Assembly (NCBI GenBank): GCA_001689515.1
Contig: LUJR01000047.1
Coordinates: 30,274-94,273 of the forward strand
Length of the DNA: 64,000 nucleotides
Reading direction: 5' to 3'
Source: Bacteroidales bacterium M7
GTDB lineage: Bacteria; Bacteroidota; Bacteroidia; Bacteroidales; Muribaculaceae
The notes below the pieces were generated by a model, which did not search any database, was not told the origin of the DNA, and saw nothing but the letters and a program-made list of their open reading frames with translations. The position numbers were made by a program, and so were the translations under genes. Positions 42,655 to 51,626 of the stretch are shown here, in pieces; within the stretch, counting starts at the first letter, position 1; the number at the start of each line of letters is the position of its first letter.

Positions 42655-44160
42655 ATGATTAAACGCATTCTCTCCTTTACGCTTTCGGGCATCGCAGCCA
42701 TGTCGCTCACTTATGCGGCTGCTGACACAGTGGAGCTGACCGCCGCAGGCACGCTCAAAGATGCCGTGACAACCCCTGCATCCGTGACATCGCTGACTGT
42801 CAGCGGTCCGATGGATGCCGCCGACTTCGATTTCATTAACCGCAACATGCCTGCGCTGACGGCGATAGACCTTGGCGGTGCCAGCATCGTGGCATATGCC
42901 GGGACACCTGTGCTGACCGGCTACTCGGCAAGCCCTGCCGATGTGCTCCCTGCTTATGCGCTCCATGGCATGAAGCTGACATCCGTAACACTCCCTGCTT
43001 CGGTCACGTCTCTCGGCGAGGGTGCGTTGGCTGGCATTGCGGCTACCACTCTGTCGCTGCCACACGTCACCACGGTAGGTGACGGCGCGTTTGCGGGAGC
43101 TACAAAGCTTGCATCTGTCACCCTGTCATCATCAGAGGTCACCCTCGGACGTCTTGCTTTTTCCGGATGCTCGTCATTGACATCGATGACCATTGAGGCA
43201 GACCGGGTGTCCGATGGCGCGTTTAAAAACTGTACCTCTCTGTCATCCATAACCCTGCCTGCCGGGCTTGAAAGCATCGGCAAGGATGCCTTTATGGGCT
43301 GCAAGTCGCTGAAAGCGTTTGCGTTCGGGGCATCGTTGACCGCCATAGGTGACGGCGCGTTTGAAGCCAGTGGCCTGGAGTCGGCTGACATGTCGGCGAG
43401 CACTTCGCTGACATCAGTGGGAGCCTGGGCGTTTGCGAAGTGTGCCGCTCTTGCCTCTGTCGTGCTGCCTGAGAGTGTGCAGACGGTCGGACAGGGCGCA
43501 TTCTTTGACGATGCAGTCCTTGCATCGGTAGTTCTGCCTTCTGACCTTAAAAATGTCGAGGATTTCGTCATGACCGGCAATGCGGCGCTCACTGACGATG
43601 GCATCATACCTGCCAATGCCGAGTCAATCGGCCGCTACACTTACAAGGGCATGAGCGGCATGGAGCGCATCGTCATCCCTGCCGGGGTTACCAGTATCGG
43701 CGACAATGCCATGGAGGGTATGACCTCACTGTCTGAAATCGATGCCAAGAGTCTCAAGGCTGTCCCTGAACTCGGACAGGACGTATGGAAAGATGTAAAG
43801 CAGCCTGAGGTAGCCCTGCTGGTCGGTGATGCTGAAACTGGAGAACTGTTTAAAGATGCTGACCAGTGGAAGGAATTCAAGATTGATATCCCCTCTCTCA
43901 GTCAGGATATAGTGATCAGCGACCGTGACGAGATGGCTGATGTAAAAGTCGGCTTTGAAGGACGTATACTCGTCATCACTGCTGCATCGGGTCTTAAGGA
44001 TGCCGTGGTGGGAGACATCAACGGCGTGCTCGTCCCGGCATCGTCAGTGGGCGAACAGCGTGCCACCTTCGACACTTCGGGCATGGGCGAGGACTTCTAT
44101 ACAGTCAGCGTCACCACAGCCGACGGCCGTCGCGGCCAGTTCAAGCTCCTCCGCAAGTGA
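42655..44160 (+). CDS. BspA-like leucine-rich-repeat surface protein
   Basis: 501 aa with signal peptide MIKRILSFTLSGIAAMSLTYAAA. Residues about 90-370 are LRR_5 (BspA-type) repeats of about 23 residues, for example VTLPASVTSLGEGALAGIAATTLSLPHVTTVGDGAFAGATKL and ITLPAGLESIGKDAFMGCKSL. The C-terminal 90 residues (VISDRDEMADVKVGFEGRILVITAASGLKDAVVGDINGVLV..) resemble a type IX sorting domain. BspA-type proteins in this phylum bind host matrix or other bacteria, so an adhesin is plausible. Single-gene unit between REP-A pairs. Confidence 0.85.
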   Translation: MIKRILSFTLSGIAAMSLTYAAADTVELTAAGTLKDAVTTPASVTSLTVSGPMDAADFDFINRNMPALTAIDLGGASIVAYAGTPVLTGYSASPADVLPAYALHGMKLTSVTLPASVTSLGEGALAGIAATTLSLPHVTTVGDGAFAGATKLASVTLSSSEVTLGRLAFSGCSSLTSMTIEADRVSDGAFKNCTSLSSITLPAGLESIGKDAFMGCKSLKAFAFGASLTAIGDGAFEASGLESADMSASTSLTSVGAWAFAKCAALASVVLPESVQTVGQGAFFDDAVLASVVLPSDLKNVEDFVMTGNAALTDDGIIPANAESIGRYTYKGMSGMERIVIPAGVTSIGDNAMEGMTSLSEIDAKSLKAVPELGQDVWKDVKQPEVALLVGDAETGELFKDADQWKEFKIDIPSLSQDIVISDRDEMADVKVGFEGRILVITAASGLKDAVVGDINGVLVPASSVGEQRATFDTSGMGEDFYTVSVTTADGRRGQFKLLRK

Positions 44161-44186
44161 CACACGGTCAATGCGGATGGTAGCTC

Positions 44187-44266
44187 GTAGGGACATGCCG
44201 TGGCATGTCCGCTCATGAACAAAATCACATCGCCTGGGATGCGGACATGCCACGGCATGTCCCTAC
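44187..44266. repeat. REP-A inverted pair
   Basis: Cores at 44191-44210 and 44243-44262, GTAG feet outward. The spacer (..AAATCACATCGCCTGGGAT) is homologous to those at 27609 and 51189. Confidence 0.92.
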
Positions 44267-44287
44267 ATAGGCAGCAAACCTCCTTGT

Positions 44288-45070
44288 ATGGGTAAAAACA
44301 AACTAAAGAAATTCAGCGAGATGGAGACGCTGCCATGCGTGTTCCAGTATCCCTTTGCACGTGTCCGTGAGGAGGGATTTCCGCTTAAGGGGCGTTGGGG
44401 AAGTGACTATTTCCACAATGACAACCCTATAGTGCTGGAGCTGGGCTGCGGCAAGGGTGAATATACCGTAGGGCTTGCCAAACGTTATCCTGACCGCAAC
44501 TATATAGGTCTTGACATCAAAGGGGCGCGCATGTGGCACGGAGCCCGTCAGGCTGATGCCGACAAGATGGGCAATGTGGCTTTTCTGCGCACCAATATAG
44601 AGCTGTTGACATATTTCTTCGCTCCTGGCGAAGTCAGTGAGATATGGATCACGTTCCCTGACCCACAGATGAAGAAGGTGCGCAAGCGGTTGACATCCAC
44701 ACGGTTTGTCAACCTCTACCGTCAGGTGTGCAAGCCCGATGCCGTAATCCGCCTCAAGACTGACAGCCCGTTCCTCTACGCCTACACACGTGACATGCTT
44801 GCCGTCAACGGCATAATCCCCTTGGGCGACACCTCTGACCTCTATGCGGACACTACCCGCACCGATCTGCCTGACGGACTGAAAGATATACGCACCTACT
44901 ACGAGCAGCAGTGGCTCTCCCGCGGTCTGACGATAAAATATCTCGGCTTCACAATCCCTGCTGACGACATCACCGCCGAGCCTGAGACCGAGCCAGAGCA
45001 TGACACCTACCGCTCATTCTCGCGCGGGGTGCTTCAGGGCAACGTCCCGATGCCCGAAAACGGTGCCTGA
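44288..45070 (+). CDS. trmB: tRNA (guanine46-N7)-methyltransferase
   Basis: Makes m7G46 in the tRNA variable loop using SAM. 260 aa. The SAM site is VLELGCGKGEYTVGLAKRYPDRNYIGLDIKGARMW, and the catalytic/binding segment is EIWITFPDPQMKKVRKRLTSTRF. The C-terminal tail (AEPETEPEHDTYRSFSRG) is longer than in short homologues. It begins 21 nt after a REP-A pair and has no close operon partner. Confidence 0.94.
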   Translation: MGKNKLKKFSEMETLPCVFQYPFARVREEGFPLKGRWGSDYFHNDNPIVLELGCGKGEYTVGLAKRYPDRNYIGLDIKGARMWHGARQADADKMGNVAFLRTNIELLTYFFAPGEVSEIWITFPDPQMKKVRKRLTSTRFVNLYRQVCKPDAVIRLKTDSPFLYAYTRDMLAVNGIIPLGDTSDLYADTTRTDLPDGLKDIRTYYEQQWLSRGLTIKYLGFTIPADDITAEPETEPEHDTYRSFSRGVLQGNVPMPENGA

Positions 45071-45102
45071 TGTTGTTGCTTAACAAGGAAATCGCATGGG
45101 AC

Positions 45103-45179
45103 GTAGGGACGCGGCGTGCCGCGTCATCGTATAAGGCTATGTTTAGTGCGTCTGATGACGCGGCGCGCCGCGTCCCTAC
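45103..45179. repeat. REP-E inverted pair
   Basis: GTAGGGACGCGGCGTGCC.. (from 45103) faces its complement ending CCCTAC at 45179. It has the same GTAGGGAC foot as REP-A, with a different hairpin (GACGCGGCGYGCCGCGTC). Confidence 0.88.
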
Positions 45180-45225
45180 AAGATGATAAAGCATTCCCCG
45201 GTTAAGCGGGGATGATAACATTTAA

Positions 45226-46338
45226 ATGAAGATAGATATGGAAACCCTTTATCCTAACCTCATACTTGATGCCTTGCGCAATGTCCGCTATCCGGGCAAC
45301 GGCAAGAACATCGTGGAGCTTGGCATGGTAGCCGACGACATCCGCATCGACGGCAACAAGGTCAGCTTCACCCTTGAATTCGAGCGATCCACCGACCCGT
45401 TTATGAAGTCGCTCGTCAAAGCAGCCGAGGCATCGCTCCACACCTATATCTCGCCCGAAATAGAGGCGACAATAACCCCTGCTGCCAAGCACATAGCTCC
45501 CCAACCGACAGAAAAACCTCTCGCCGGTGTCAAGAACATCATCGGCATATCTTCGGGCAAGGGCGGAGTCGGCAAGTCCACCGTGGCATGCAACCTCGCA
45601 GTGGCCCTCGCACGTGAAGGATATAAGGTAGGTCTGCTCGATGCCGATATCTTCGGACCCTCGATGCCCAAGATGTTCGGCGTGGAGGACGAGAAGCTCT
45701 ATATGCACCATGTCGACGGCAAGGAAAAGATCATCCCTGCCCACAAATACGGGGTCAAGCTGCTGTCCATCGGCTTCCTCGTCGACAAGGACAGCGCGGT
45801 TCTCTGGCGCGGAGGCATGGCTTCCAACGCCCTCAAGCAGCTCATCAGCGACGGCGACTGGGGCGAACTCGACTATTTCCTCATAGACATGCCTCCCGGT
45901 ACGAGCGACATACACCTCACCCTCGTGCAGACTCTCGACATCACCGGCACCGTCATCGTGACCACTCCGCAGGATGTGGCTCTCGCCGATGCGCGCAAGG
46001 GCATATCGATGTTCACCGGCAAGCAGGTCAATGTACCCATACTCGGATTGGTGGAGAACATGGCATGGTTTACCCCCGAGGAGCATCCCGACGAACGCTA
46101 CTATATATTCGGCAAAGAAGGAGGTGTGCGACTCGCCGAGGAGCTCGGCGTGAAGCTGCTGGCACAGATTCCCTTGGTGGCATCAATACGCGAGGATGCC
46201 GATGCCGGCACTCCGATCGCGCTCAAGGACAATGCCGCCTCGCATGCTTTCCTCCACCTCGCCCATGAGGTCATAGATGCCGTCAACGAACGCAATGACA
46301 CACTCCCTCCCACCCAGCACGTGCGTCTGAGCCACTGA
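45226..46338 (+). CDS. mrp: Mrp/NBP35-type iron-sulfur carrier P-loop ATPase
   Basis: 370 aa, thought to bind and transfer Fe-S clusters. The N-terminal MIP18/DUF59 domain covers about residues 5-95. The deviant Walker A is GKGGVGKST (111-119), followed by VGLLDADIFGPSMPKMFG and FLIDMPPGTSDIHLT. The C-terminal CxxC that holds the bridging cluster in E. coli Mrp is missing: after VENMAWFTP the sequence reads EEHPDERYYIFGKEG. I know this variant from Bacteroidota homologues, so it is probably functional. It starts a group with argS (38-nt gap). Confidence 0.9.
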   Translation: MKIDMETLYPNLILDALRNVRYPGNGKNIVELGMVADDIRIDGNKVSFTLEFERSTDPFMKSLVKAAEASLHTYISPEIEATITPAAKHIAPQPTEKPLAGVKNIIGISSGKGGVGKSTVACNLAVALAREGYKVGLLDADIFGPSMPKMFGVEDEKLYMHHVDGKEKIIPAHKYGVKLLSIGFLVDKDSAVLWRGGMASNALKQLISDGDWGELDYFLIDMPPGTSDIHLTLVQTLDITGTVIVTTPQDVALADARKGISMFTGKQVNVPILGLVENMAWFTPEEHPDERYYIFGKEGGVRLAEELGVKLLAQIPLVASIREDADAGTPIALKDNAASHAFLHLAHEVIDAVNERNDTLPPTQHVRLSH

Positions 46339-46376
46339 AACCGCAACAACAACAGTAACAACTTAATATAACAACG

Positions 46377-48164
46377 ATGTCACCCGACAGCATAATACGC
46401 ATATCTACCGCCAAGGCTCTCAAAGACCTCTACGGTCTTGACGTGGAGCCGGAGACCATCATACCCCAGGCTACCAAGAAGGAGTTTGAGGGCGACATGA
46501 CCCTTGTGGTGTTTCCTTGGGTCAAGGCTGCCCGCAAAGCCCCCGATGCCGTGGCTAAGGAAATCGGCGACTACCTCGTCGACAACGAGCCGGCTGTGAG
46601 CCGCTACAATGTCATCAAGGGCTTTCTCAACCTCGTCATCGACCCCCTGTTCTGGAACAGCGTGCTCCGCGGCATAGCCCGTCAGGAGAATTACGGATTC
46701 ACAGAGGCTACCGAGCAGTCGCCGCTTGTGATGGTGGAATACTCGTCGCCCAACACCAACAAGCCCCTCCACCTCGGACACCTTCGCAACATACTTCTCG
46801 GTTACAGCCTTTCGAGCATACTCAAAGCATGCGGAAACCGCGTGGTCAAGACCAATATCGTCAACGACCGCGGCATACACATCTGCAAGTCGATGCTCGC
46901 ATGGCAGAAGTGGGGCGAAGGCGCGACACCTGAGAGCACCGGCAAGAAAGGTGACCACCTCATAGGCGACTTCTACGTGGCATTTGACAAGCACTATAAG
47001 GCTGAGGTCAAGGAGCTGATGGCAAAGGGCATGACCCAGGAGGAAGCCGAGGCGGCATCTCCCCTGATGCTCGAAGCCCGCGAGATGCTCCGCAAGTGGG
47101 AGCAGAAAGATCCCGAAGTTCGCGCCCTCTGGGAGATGATGAACCAGTGGGTATATGCCGGCTTCGATGCCACCTATGAGCGCATGGGTGTGGACTTCGA
47201 CAAGATATACTACGAGAGCAACACCTATCTCGAGGGCAAGGACAAGGTACTTGAAGGACTCGAAAAGGGCATTATGTATAGCAAAGAGGACGGCTCGGTA
47301 TGGGCTGACCTGACCGCCGACGGTCTCGACCACAAGCTGCTCCTGCGCAAGGACGGCACTTCGGTCTACATGACCCAGGACATCGGCACAGCCAAGCTCC
47401 GCTACCAGGACTATCCCATCGATAAGATGATATACGTCGTGGGCAACGAGCAGAACTACCACTTCCAGGTGCTCTCGCTGCTGCTTGACAAACTCGGCTT
47501 CAAGTGGGGCAAAGACCTTGTGCACTTCAGTTACGGCATGGTCGAGCTGCCCGAAGGCAAGATGAAGAGCCGCGAGGGCACGGTAGTCGATGCCGACGAC
47601 CTGATGGACGAAATGGTCCAGACCGCTCGCAGCGTCTCTGCCGAATTGGGCAAACTTGACGGCTGCACTCCCGAGGAGATTGACGAAATCACCGAAACCG
47701 TGGGTCTCGGCGCATTGAAATACTTCCTCCTCAAGGTGGATCCGCGCAAGAACATGACCTTCAACCCCAAGGAGTCGATAGACTTCAACGGCAACACGGG
47801 TCCCTTCATCCAGTACACCTACGCCCGCATACGCAGCGTGCTCCGCAAGGCTGACGAGGCTGGCATGCGCGGCGTGGACTTCTCGGCTGTCATCCCCGGC
47901 GAGAAGGAGGTGACACTGATACGCCGTCTTGCCGACTTCCCCTCGGTGGTCAAGGAGGCAGGTCGCTCGTACTCTCCGGCATTGATCGCCAACTATGTCT
48001 ATGATCTCGTCAAGGAGTATAACCAGTTCTACCACGACTGCTCGATACTTAAGGAGGAGGATGCGGCTGTGCGCTCGATGCGTCTCGAACTGAGTGCCGT
48101 CACTGCCGATGTCATCCGCCGTGGTATGGGGCTTTTGGGCATAAAAGTGCCCGAAAGGATGTAA
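46377..48164 (+). CDS. argS: Arginyl-tRNA synthetase
   Basis: A class I synthetase charging tRNA-Arg, 595 aa. An N-terminal Add-1-like domain is followed by VEYSSPNTNKPLHLGHLRN with HLGH at 132-135 (HIGH motif). The KMSKS-equivalent is KMKSREGT at about 395-402. The DALR anticodon domain fills the C-terminus (FIQYTYARIRSVLRKADEAG...). The full-length antisense frame over it is a codon-bias artefact. Likely co-transcribed with mrp. Confidence 0.97.
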   Translation: MSPDSIIRISTAKALKDLYGLDVEPETIIPQATKKEFEGDMTLVVFPWVKAARKAPDAVAKEIGDYLVDNEPAVSRYNVIKGFLNLVIDPLFWNSVLRGIARQENYGFTEATEQSPLVMVEYSSPNTNKPLHLGHLRNILLGYSLSSILKACGNRVVKTNIVNDRGIHICKSMLAWQKWGEGATPESTGKKGDHLIGDFYVAFDKHYKAEVKELMAKGMTQEEAEAASPLMLEAREMLRKWEQKDPEVRALWEMMNQWVYAGFDATYERMGVDFDKIYYESNTYLEGKDKVLEGLEKGIMYSKEDGSVWADLTADGLDHKLLLRKDGTSVYMTQDIGTAKLRYQDYPIDKMIYVVGNEQNYHFQVLSLLLDKLGFKWGKDLVHFSYGMVELPEGKMKSREGTVVDADDLMDEMVQTARSVSAELGKLDGCTPEEIDEITETVGLGALKYFLLKVDPRKNMTFNPKESIDFNGNTGPFIQYTYARIRSVLRKADEAGMRGVDFSAVIPGEKEVTLIRRLADFPSVVKEAGRSYSPALIANYVYDLVKEYNQFYHDCSILKEEDAAVRSMRLELSAVTADVIRRGMGLLGIKVPERM

Positions 48165-48277
48165 AGACATCTCGGCAGTGGCGATTTTGCAAAACATTAA
48201 CATTGATTTTTGCGTTAAAATTCAATGAATGAGCTAACTTGCCAACAGAATCAATCACTAAAACGACAAAATCTACT

Positions 48278-48994
48278 ATGAACCAGTTTCAAAACTATAA
48301 TGACAACGCCCACAGCGACACACAGTATGTCGTGAGCAATCCTGTGTCACAGGTGATGAAGCGTGTGTACCTGAAGATGTTCCTCGGTATGCTCGTCACA
48401 GCCTTCGTGTCGATGTGGGGAGCTTCGTCGGCAGCATATCTCAACTTCATGTTCACCCATTCGTGGGGCATGTGGCTGCTCTTAGGCGTTGAAATCGTGC
48501 TTGTGATAGCCATTTCAGGTGCCATCAACAAACTGTCGTCGGCTGCTGCCACGGCGTTGTTCTACCTGTTTGCCGTGGTCAACGGACTGTCGCTCGCGCC
48601 TATTTTCCTCATATACACAGGTGCAAGCATCGTCAAGACATTCTTCATTACTGCCGGCACATTCGGCGCTATGAGCATCTACGGCTTCTTTACCACCAAG
48701 GACCTGTCAAAGATGGGCTCCATCCTCTTCATGGCTCTCATCGGCTTGATTATCTGCATCGTGGTCAACATGATATGGCCCAGCGACACTTTTGGCTGGA
48801 TCATCAGCGGTGCAGGTGTGCTGATCTTCGTGGGTCTGACCGCATGGGACACCCAGCAGATCAAGAACATGGCTCTGATGTCGCCATCAGCGAGCGTAGG
48901 CAGACTTGCCACGATAGGTGCCCTGACGCTCTATCTCGACTTTATCAACCTCTTCCTCTACCTGTTGAGATTCTTCGGATCGCAGCGTGACTGA
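48278..48994 (+). CDS. Bax inhibitor-1 / YccA family membrane protein
   Basis: 238 aa with seven hydrophobic helices, as in BI-1/TMBIM proteins (calcium leak or membrane stress roles in homologues). I chose ATG 48278 (MNQFQNYNDNAHSD) because the frame upstream lacks family similarity. Typical motifs are VYLKMFLGMLVTAFVSMWGA and the C-terminal GLTAWDTQQIKNM. The stop overlaps the next gene by 8 nt. Confidence 0.9.
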   Translation: MNQFQNYNDNAHSDTQYVVSNPVSQVMKRVYLKMFLGMLVTAFVSMWGASSAAYLNFMFTHSWGMWLLLGVEIVLVIAISGAINKLSSAAATALFYLFAVVNGLSLAPIFLIYTGASIVKTFFITAGTFGAMSIYGFFTTKDLSKMGSILFMALIGLIICIVVNMIWPSDTFGWIISGAGVLIFVGLTAWDTQQIKNMALMSPSASVGRLATIGALTLYLDFINLFLYLLRFFGSQRD

Positions 48995-49484
48995 TGAGGT
49001 GAGACTTCTGCGCCGGCGCATCGACAGGCTGCCATCCGTCAGCCGTCGACAGGCTGAGAGGGCAGCCGTCAGCGAGTTGCTCCGAGAGGCGTTTGGCTGC
49101 GAAGTCACTCTATTGCATGACCCGTGCGGGAGACCTTTGGTCGAAGGTTTCCCGCACTTCATATCCATAAGCCACAGCCGACATGAGGCTGTGCTGGCAG
49201 TCAGCGAGGACGCCCCTGTGGGTGTAGACATCGAGACGTGGCGCGATGCTCTCGTCACCACTGCCCATAAGTGGCTGACACCCTCGCAGCTGGCGCATCT
49301 CCACACCCCCCTTGACTACCTCAAGGCATGGACCGCCAAGGAAGCCATTTACAAGCTGATGCCCGTCCAGCCCCCGGGCTTGATAGACATCCCCCTGCCG
49401 CACCTCGGAGAGGAAAGCCCCTACGAAGTCAGCTGGGAGGGCGACGAGGAGTGCCTGCTGGCTGTCGCAATCCCCAAACAGTAG
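48987..49484 (+). CDS. 4'-phosphopantetheinyl transferase family protein
   Basis: 165 aa. It would attach phosphopantetheine from CoA to carrier proteins. The magnesium/CoA motifs are present: VGVDIETW (Asp and Glu) and LKAWTAKEAIYKL. The protein is short for the Sfp group and nearer the HetI-like type. Start is GTG at 48987, overlapping the BI-1 stop. The stop TAG (49482-49484) lies within the GTAG foot of a REP-E half element, which thus defines the C-terminus and may have trimmed the gene. Confidence 0.82.
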   Translation: MTDEVRLLRRRIDRLPSVSRRQAERAAVSELLREAFGCEVTLLHDPCGRPLVEGFPHFISISHSRHEAVLAVSEDAPVGVDIETWRDALVTTAHKWLTPSQLAHLHTPLDYLKAWTAKEAIYKLMPVQPPGLIDIPLPHLGEESPYEVSWEGDEECLLAVAIPKQ

Positions 49485-49577
49485 GGACGCGGCGTGCCGC
49501 GTCACCAAACGCAATATCCCTTGTCTGTAACAATCAGGGTGTTGCGAAACTGGAAATTCCGCAATATGTAGGGACAT
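49481..49577. repeat. REP-E half element plus truncated REP-F/REP-A left end
   Basis: GTAGGGACGCGGCGTGCC.. at 49481-49503, then CAGGGTGTTGCGAAACTGG (from 49535) leading to GTAGGGACATGG (49568-49579). The second part matches the left end of the composite at 53928-53976 and then loses the palindrome, so it is a decayed copy. Confidence 0.75.
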
Positions 49578-49610
49578 GGCGTATAAGACTAGCCAATACA
49601 ATTTGAGTCT

Positions 49611-50660
49611 ATGATGGAAACAAACAATGATAACGACATACAGCCCAAGCGCGTGCTGATTATCGGCGGAGGCGGCTTTATCGGCGGCTTCATCGCTGCC
49701 GAGTCACTGCGGCGCGGCTATGAGACATGGGTGGCTGTCAGGGAAACGACCTCGCGCAGGTATCTTCAAGACGCCGCGTTGCGGTTTGTCACCCTCGACT
49801 ATGACAATCCCGTGCAGATGGCATCGGCATTGACCTCCGCGCTGGCGGCAGGGGAGAAGTGGGACTATATCGTCTACAACCTCGGAGCGACAAAGTGTGC
49901 CAACTTTGCCGACTTCAACCGCATCAACTTCGGCTATCTGCGTTCGGTGGTGGATGTCATCCGCGCCAACGGGCTGACACCGGAGGCGTTCCTCTACATG
50001 AGCAGTCTCAGCGCGCTCGGTCCTGGTGACGAGAAAGGCTATCAGCCCTATGCAGGGGATGCCATTCCGCAGCCCAACACCAAGTACGGACTGTCGAAAA
50101 TCAAGGCTGAGACCTACTTGCAGACGCTGCCTGATTTCCCATGGATTATATTCCGCCCGACGGGGGTCTATGGTCCCCATGAACAGGACTATCTGATGAT
50201 GATTAAGTCAATAGATTCTCATGTGGACTTCGGCGTGGGCTTCCGCAAGCAGCTCCTGACATTTATCTACGTGGAGGACCTTGCCAAAGCCATTTTCGAT
50301 GCTCTGCCGTCGCCAAAAGCCCTGCACCATGCCTACATCATCTCCGAGCCGAGGGCATACACTCAGCGTGAGTTCCGCAGCCTCGTGGCGCGTCTGCTGG
50401 GCGGTCGGTTGGTAATCCCTGTCAAGCTGCCCCTATGGGCGACATACCTTGTCTCCGCCGCAGCCGAGAAGATAGGGGTGATGCGGCTGAAACCGTCCAC
50501 GCTTAACCGCGACAAGTATATAATAATGCGTCAGCGCAACTGGTCATGTGATGTCAGCGATGCCGAGCGAGACTTCGGTTTCCGCGCACCCACATCTCTT
50601 GAAGATGGACTGACAACGACCATCCGCGAGTACCTTGCATCTAAAAAACAAAAGAAATGA
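49611..50660 (+). CDS. NAD-dependent epimerase/dehydratase family protein
   Basis: 349 aa, extended short-chain dehydrogenase fold. The nucleotide motif is LIIGGGGFIGGFIAAESL (about 15-32). The catalytic Tyr-x3-Lys is YGLSK (about 159-163). It would act on a nucleotide sugar or a related substrate, which cannot be named. Start ATG 49611 (or 49614). The ATGA overlap with the next small membrane gene shows co-transcription. Confidence 0.85.
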   Translation: MMETNNDNDIQPKRVLIIGGGGFIGGFIAAESLRRGYETWVAVRETTSRRYLQDAALRFVTLDYDNPVQMASALTSALAAGEKWDYIVYNLGATKCANFADFNRINFGYLRSVVDVIRANGLTPEAFLYMSSLSALGPGDEKGYQPYAGDAIPQPNTKYGLSKIKAETYLQTLPDFPWIIFRPTGVYGPHEQDYLMMIKSIDSHVDFGVGFRKQLLTFIYVEDLAKAIFDALPSPKALHHAYIISEPRAYTQREFRSLVARLLGGRLVIPVKLPLWATYLVSAAAEKIGVMRLKPSTLNRDKYIIMRQRNWSCDVSDAERDFGFRAPTSLEDGLTTTIREYLASKKQKK

Positions 50661-50941
50661 GCCTCCCGACACCCAAGATCCGTCTACCATTGTGGGTGGG
50701 CATCCTGCTGCTCGTGCTGATATTGCCGGCATTTATGTTTCCGGCTATGTTGCAGTCATCCATGGCATCGGGCGAGGACACCGTCAAGACGCTTGTCATG
50801 CTCTACCCTGTAGCAGTCATCCTTTACGGCATAGTGTCGTGGCTCTGTTACGTCAAAGAGCGCATGCTCCTGTTTTGGATACTTGTAGCGATGATGGCTC
50901 TGACCGATATTATGATGTTTGTGATATGTCCTATTTACTAA
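50657..50941 (+). CDS. Small three-helix membrane protein, 94 aa
   Basis: Not recognised. Three hydrophobic segments (VGILLLVLILPAFMFPAML, TLVMLYPVAVILYGIVSWLC and LLFWILVAMMALTDIMMFVI) and little else. Start ATG overlaps the epimerase stop (ATGA), so it is translated from the same transcript. Function unknown. Confidence 0.75.
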   Translation: MSLPTPKIRLPLWVGILLLVLILPAFMFPAMLQSSMASGEDTVKTLVMLYPVAVILYGIVSWLCYVKERMLLFWILVAMMALTDIMMFVICPIY

Positions 50942-51032
50942 AAATGCAGCAATAAATGTTAAAATTTAAAGTGTAACAACATTGTAACATGATTGTGATA
51001 ACTGTGCAACAAGAGTTCTATACTTTTGTGAT

Positions 51033-51122
51033 GTGAAAAATGAAGTAACAAGTTTACTTGAAGATAGACGTTATCACAAAGAACCACTTGAAAAAGTAAT
51101 TATTGATCATCATAGTAATTAA
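51033..51122 (+). CDS. Possible micro-ORF of 29 codons
   Basis: GTG start 5 nt after TACTTTTG; reads VKNEVTSLLEDRRYHKEPLEKV and ends SN-stop. Composition is protein-like and hydrophilic, with AT-rich codons unlike the neighbours. It could be a real peptide, a leader, or the tail of a decayed gene. An in-frame stop at 50985 and the lack of an upstream ATG limit it. Confidence 0.2.
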   Translation: MKNEVTSLLEDRRYHKEPLEKVIIDHHSN

Positions 51123-51188
51123 GACTATTACATTAATCTCATTGTAGCGACCCGCTTGTCGAAGAGACACGCGGGTTTCGTGCTTTTT

Positions 51189-51321
51189 GTAGGGACATGC
51201 CGTGGCATGTCCGCCCGCGACGAAATGTCGCCCCCTGGGATGCGGACATGCCACGGCATGTCCCTACAGTGGAAACCGCGTCCTCCAAATAAAAATCGTA
51301 GGGTCGCTACATGTAGCAACC
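51189..51321. repeat. REP-A inverted pair flanked by REP-B pieces
   Basis: REP-A cores at 51193-51212 and 51244-51263, GTAG feet outward. A REP-B element (GTAGGGTCGCTACATGTAGC) follows at 51298-51321. Its complement-like fragment TGTAGCGACCC lies on the left at about 51144-51154. Confidence 0.85.
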
Positions 51322-51352
51322 CAATCCTATTGACTTAAGCGTTGAATGGATG

Positions 51353-51574
51353 CTGCGCCCCTTGTGGGCGCATCTCTCTGTTAGCCGAGGGGCTTGCCCC
51401 TCGGTCGGAATGCGTGCAGACACGCGCTGCGCTTTGCTGCAGCGCATCAGTCGCTATCATATTGATACTCATGGCGTTTGATGCGCTGCGGCAAAGCGCA
51501 GCGCGTCCTTCGGGACGACTTTTCCGAGGGGCAAGCCCCTCGGCTACCAAAAAGATGCGCCCACAAGGGGCGCG
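51353..51574. repeat. REP-G inverted pair (non-autonomous copy of the RAYT unit)
   Basis: A direct unit (51353-51455) and an inverted unit (51475-51574) meet around a short AT-rich centre. Each end is GCGCCCCTTGTGGGCGC. The right unit shows CTAC after CCGAGGGG..CCCCTCGG. This is about 50 kb from the RAYT-like gene that carries the same units. Confidence 0.88.
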
Positions 51575-51626
51575 TAAAAACATATGATGACTTGCTTAAG
51601 TGACACCATCCCCTTACCAAACAATG

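Noticed and set aside
46380..48203. 607-aa open frame on the minus strand over argS
   Set aside because: It mirrors argS completely; argS has all class I synthetase motifs. The antisense frame comes from G+C-rich codon bias and has no recognisable domain.
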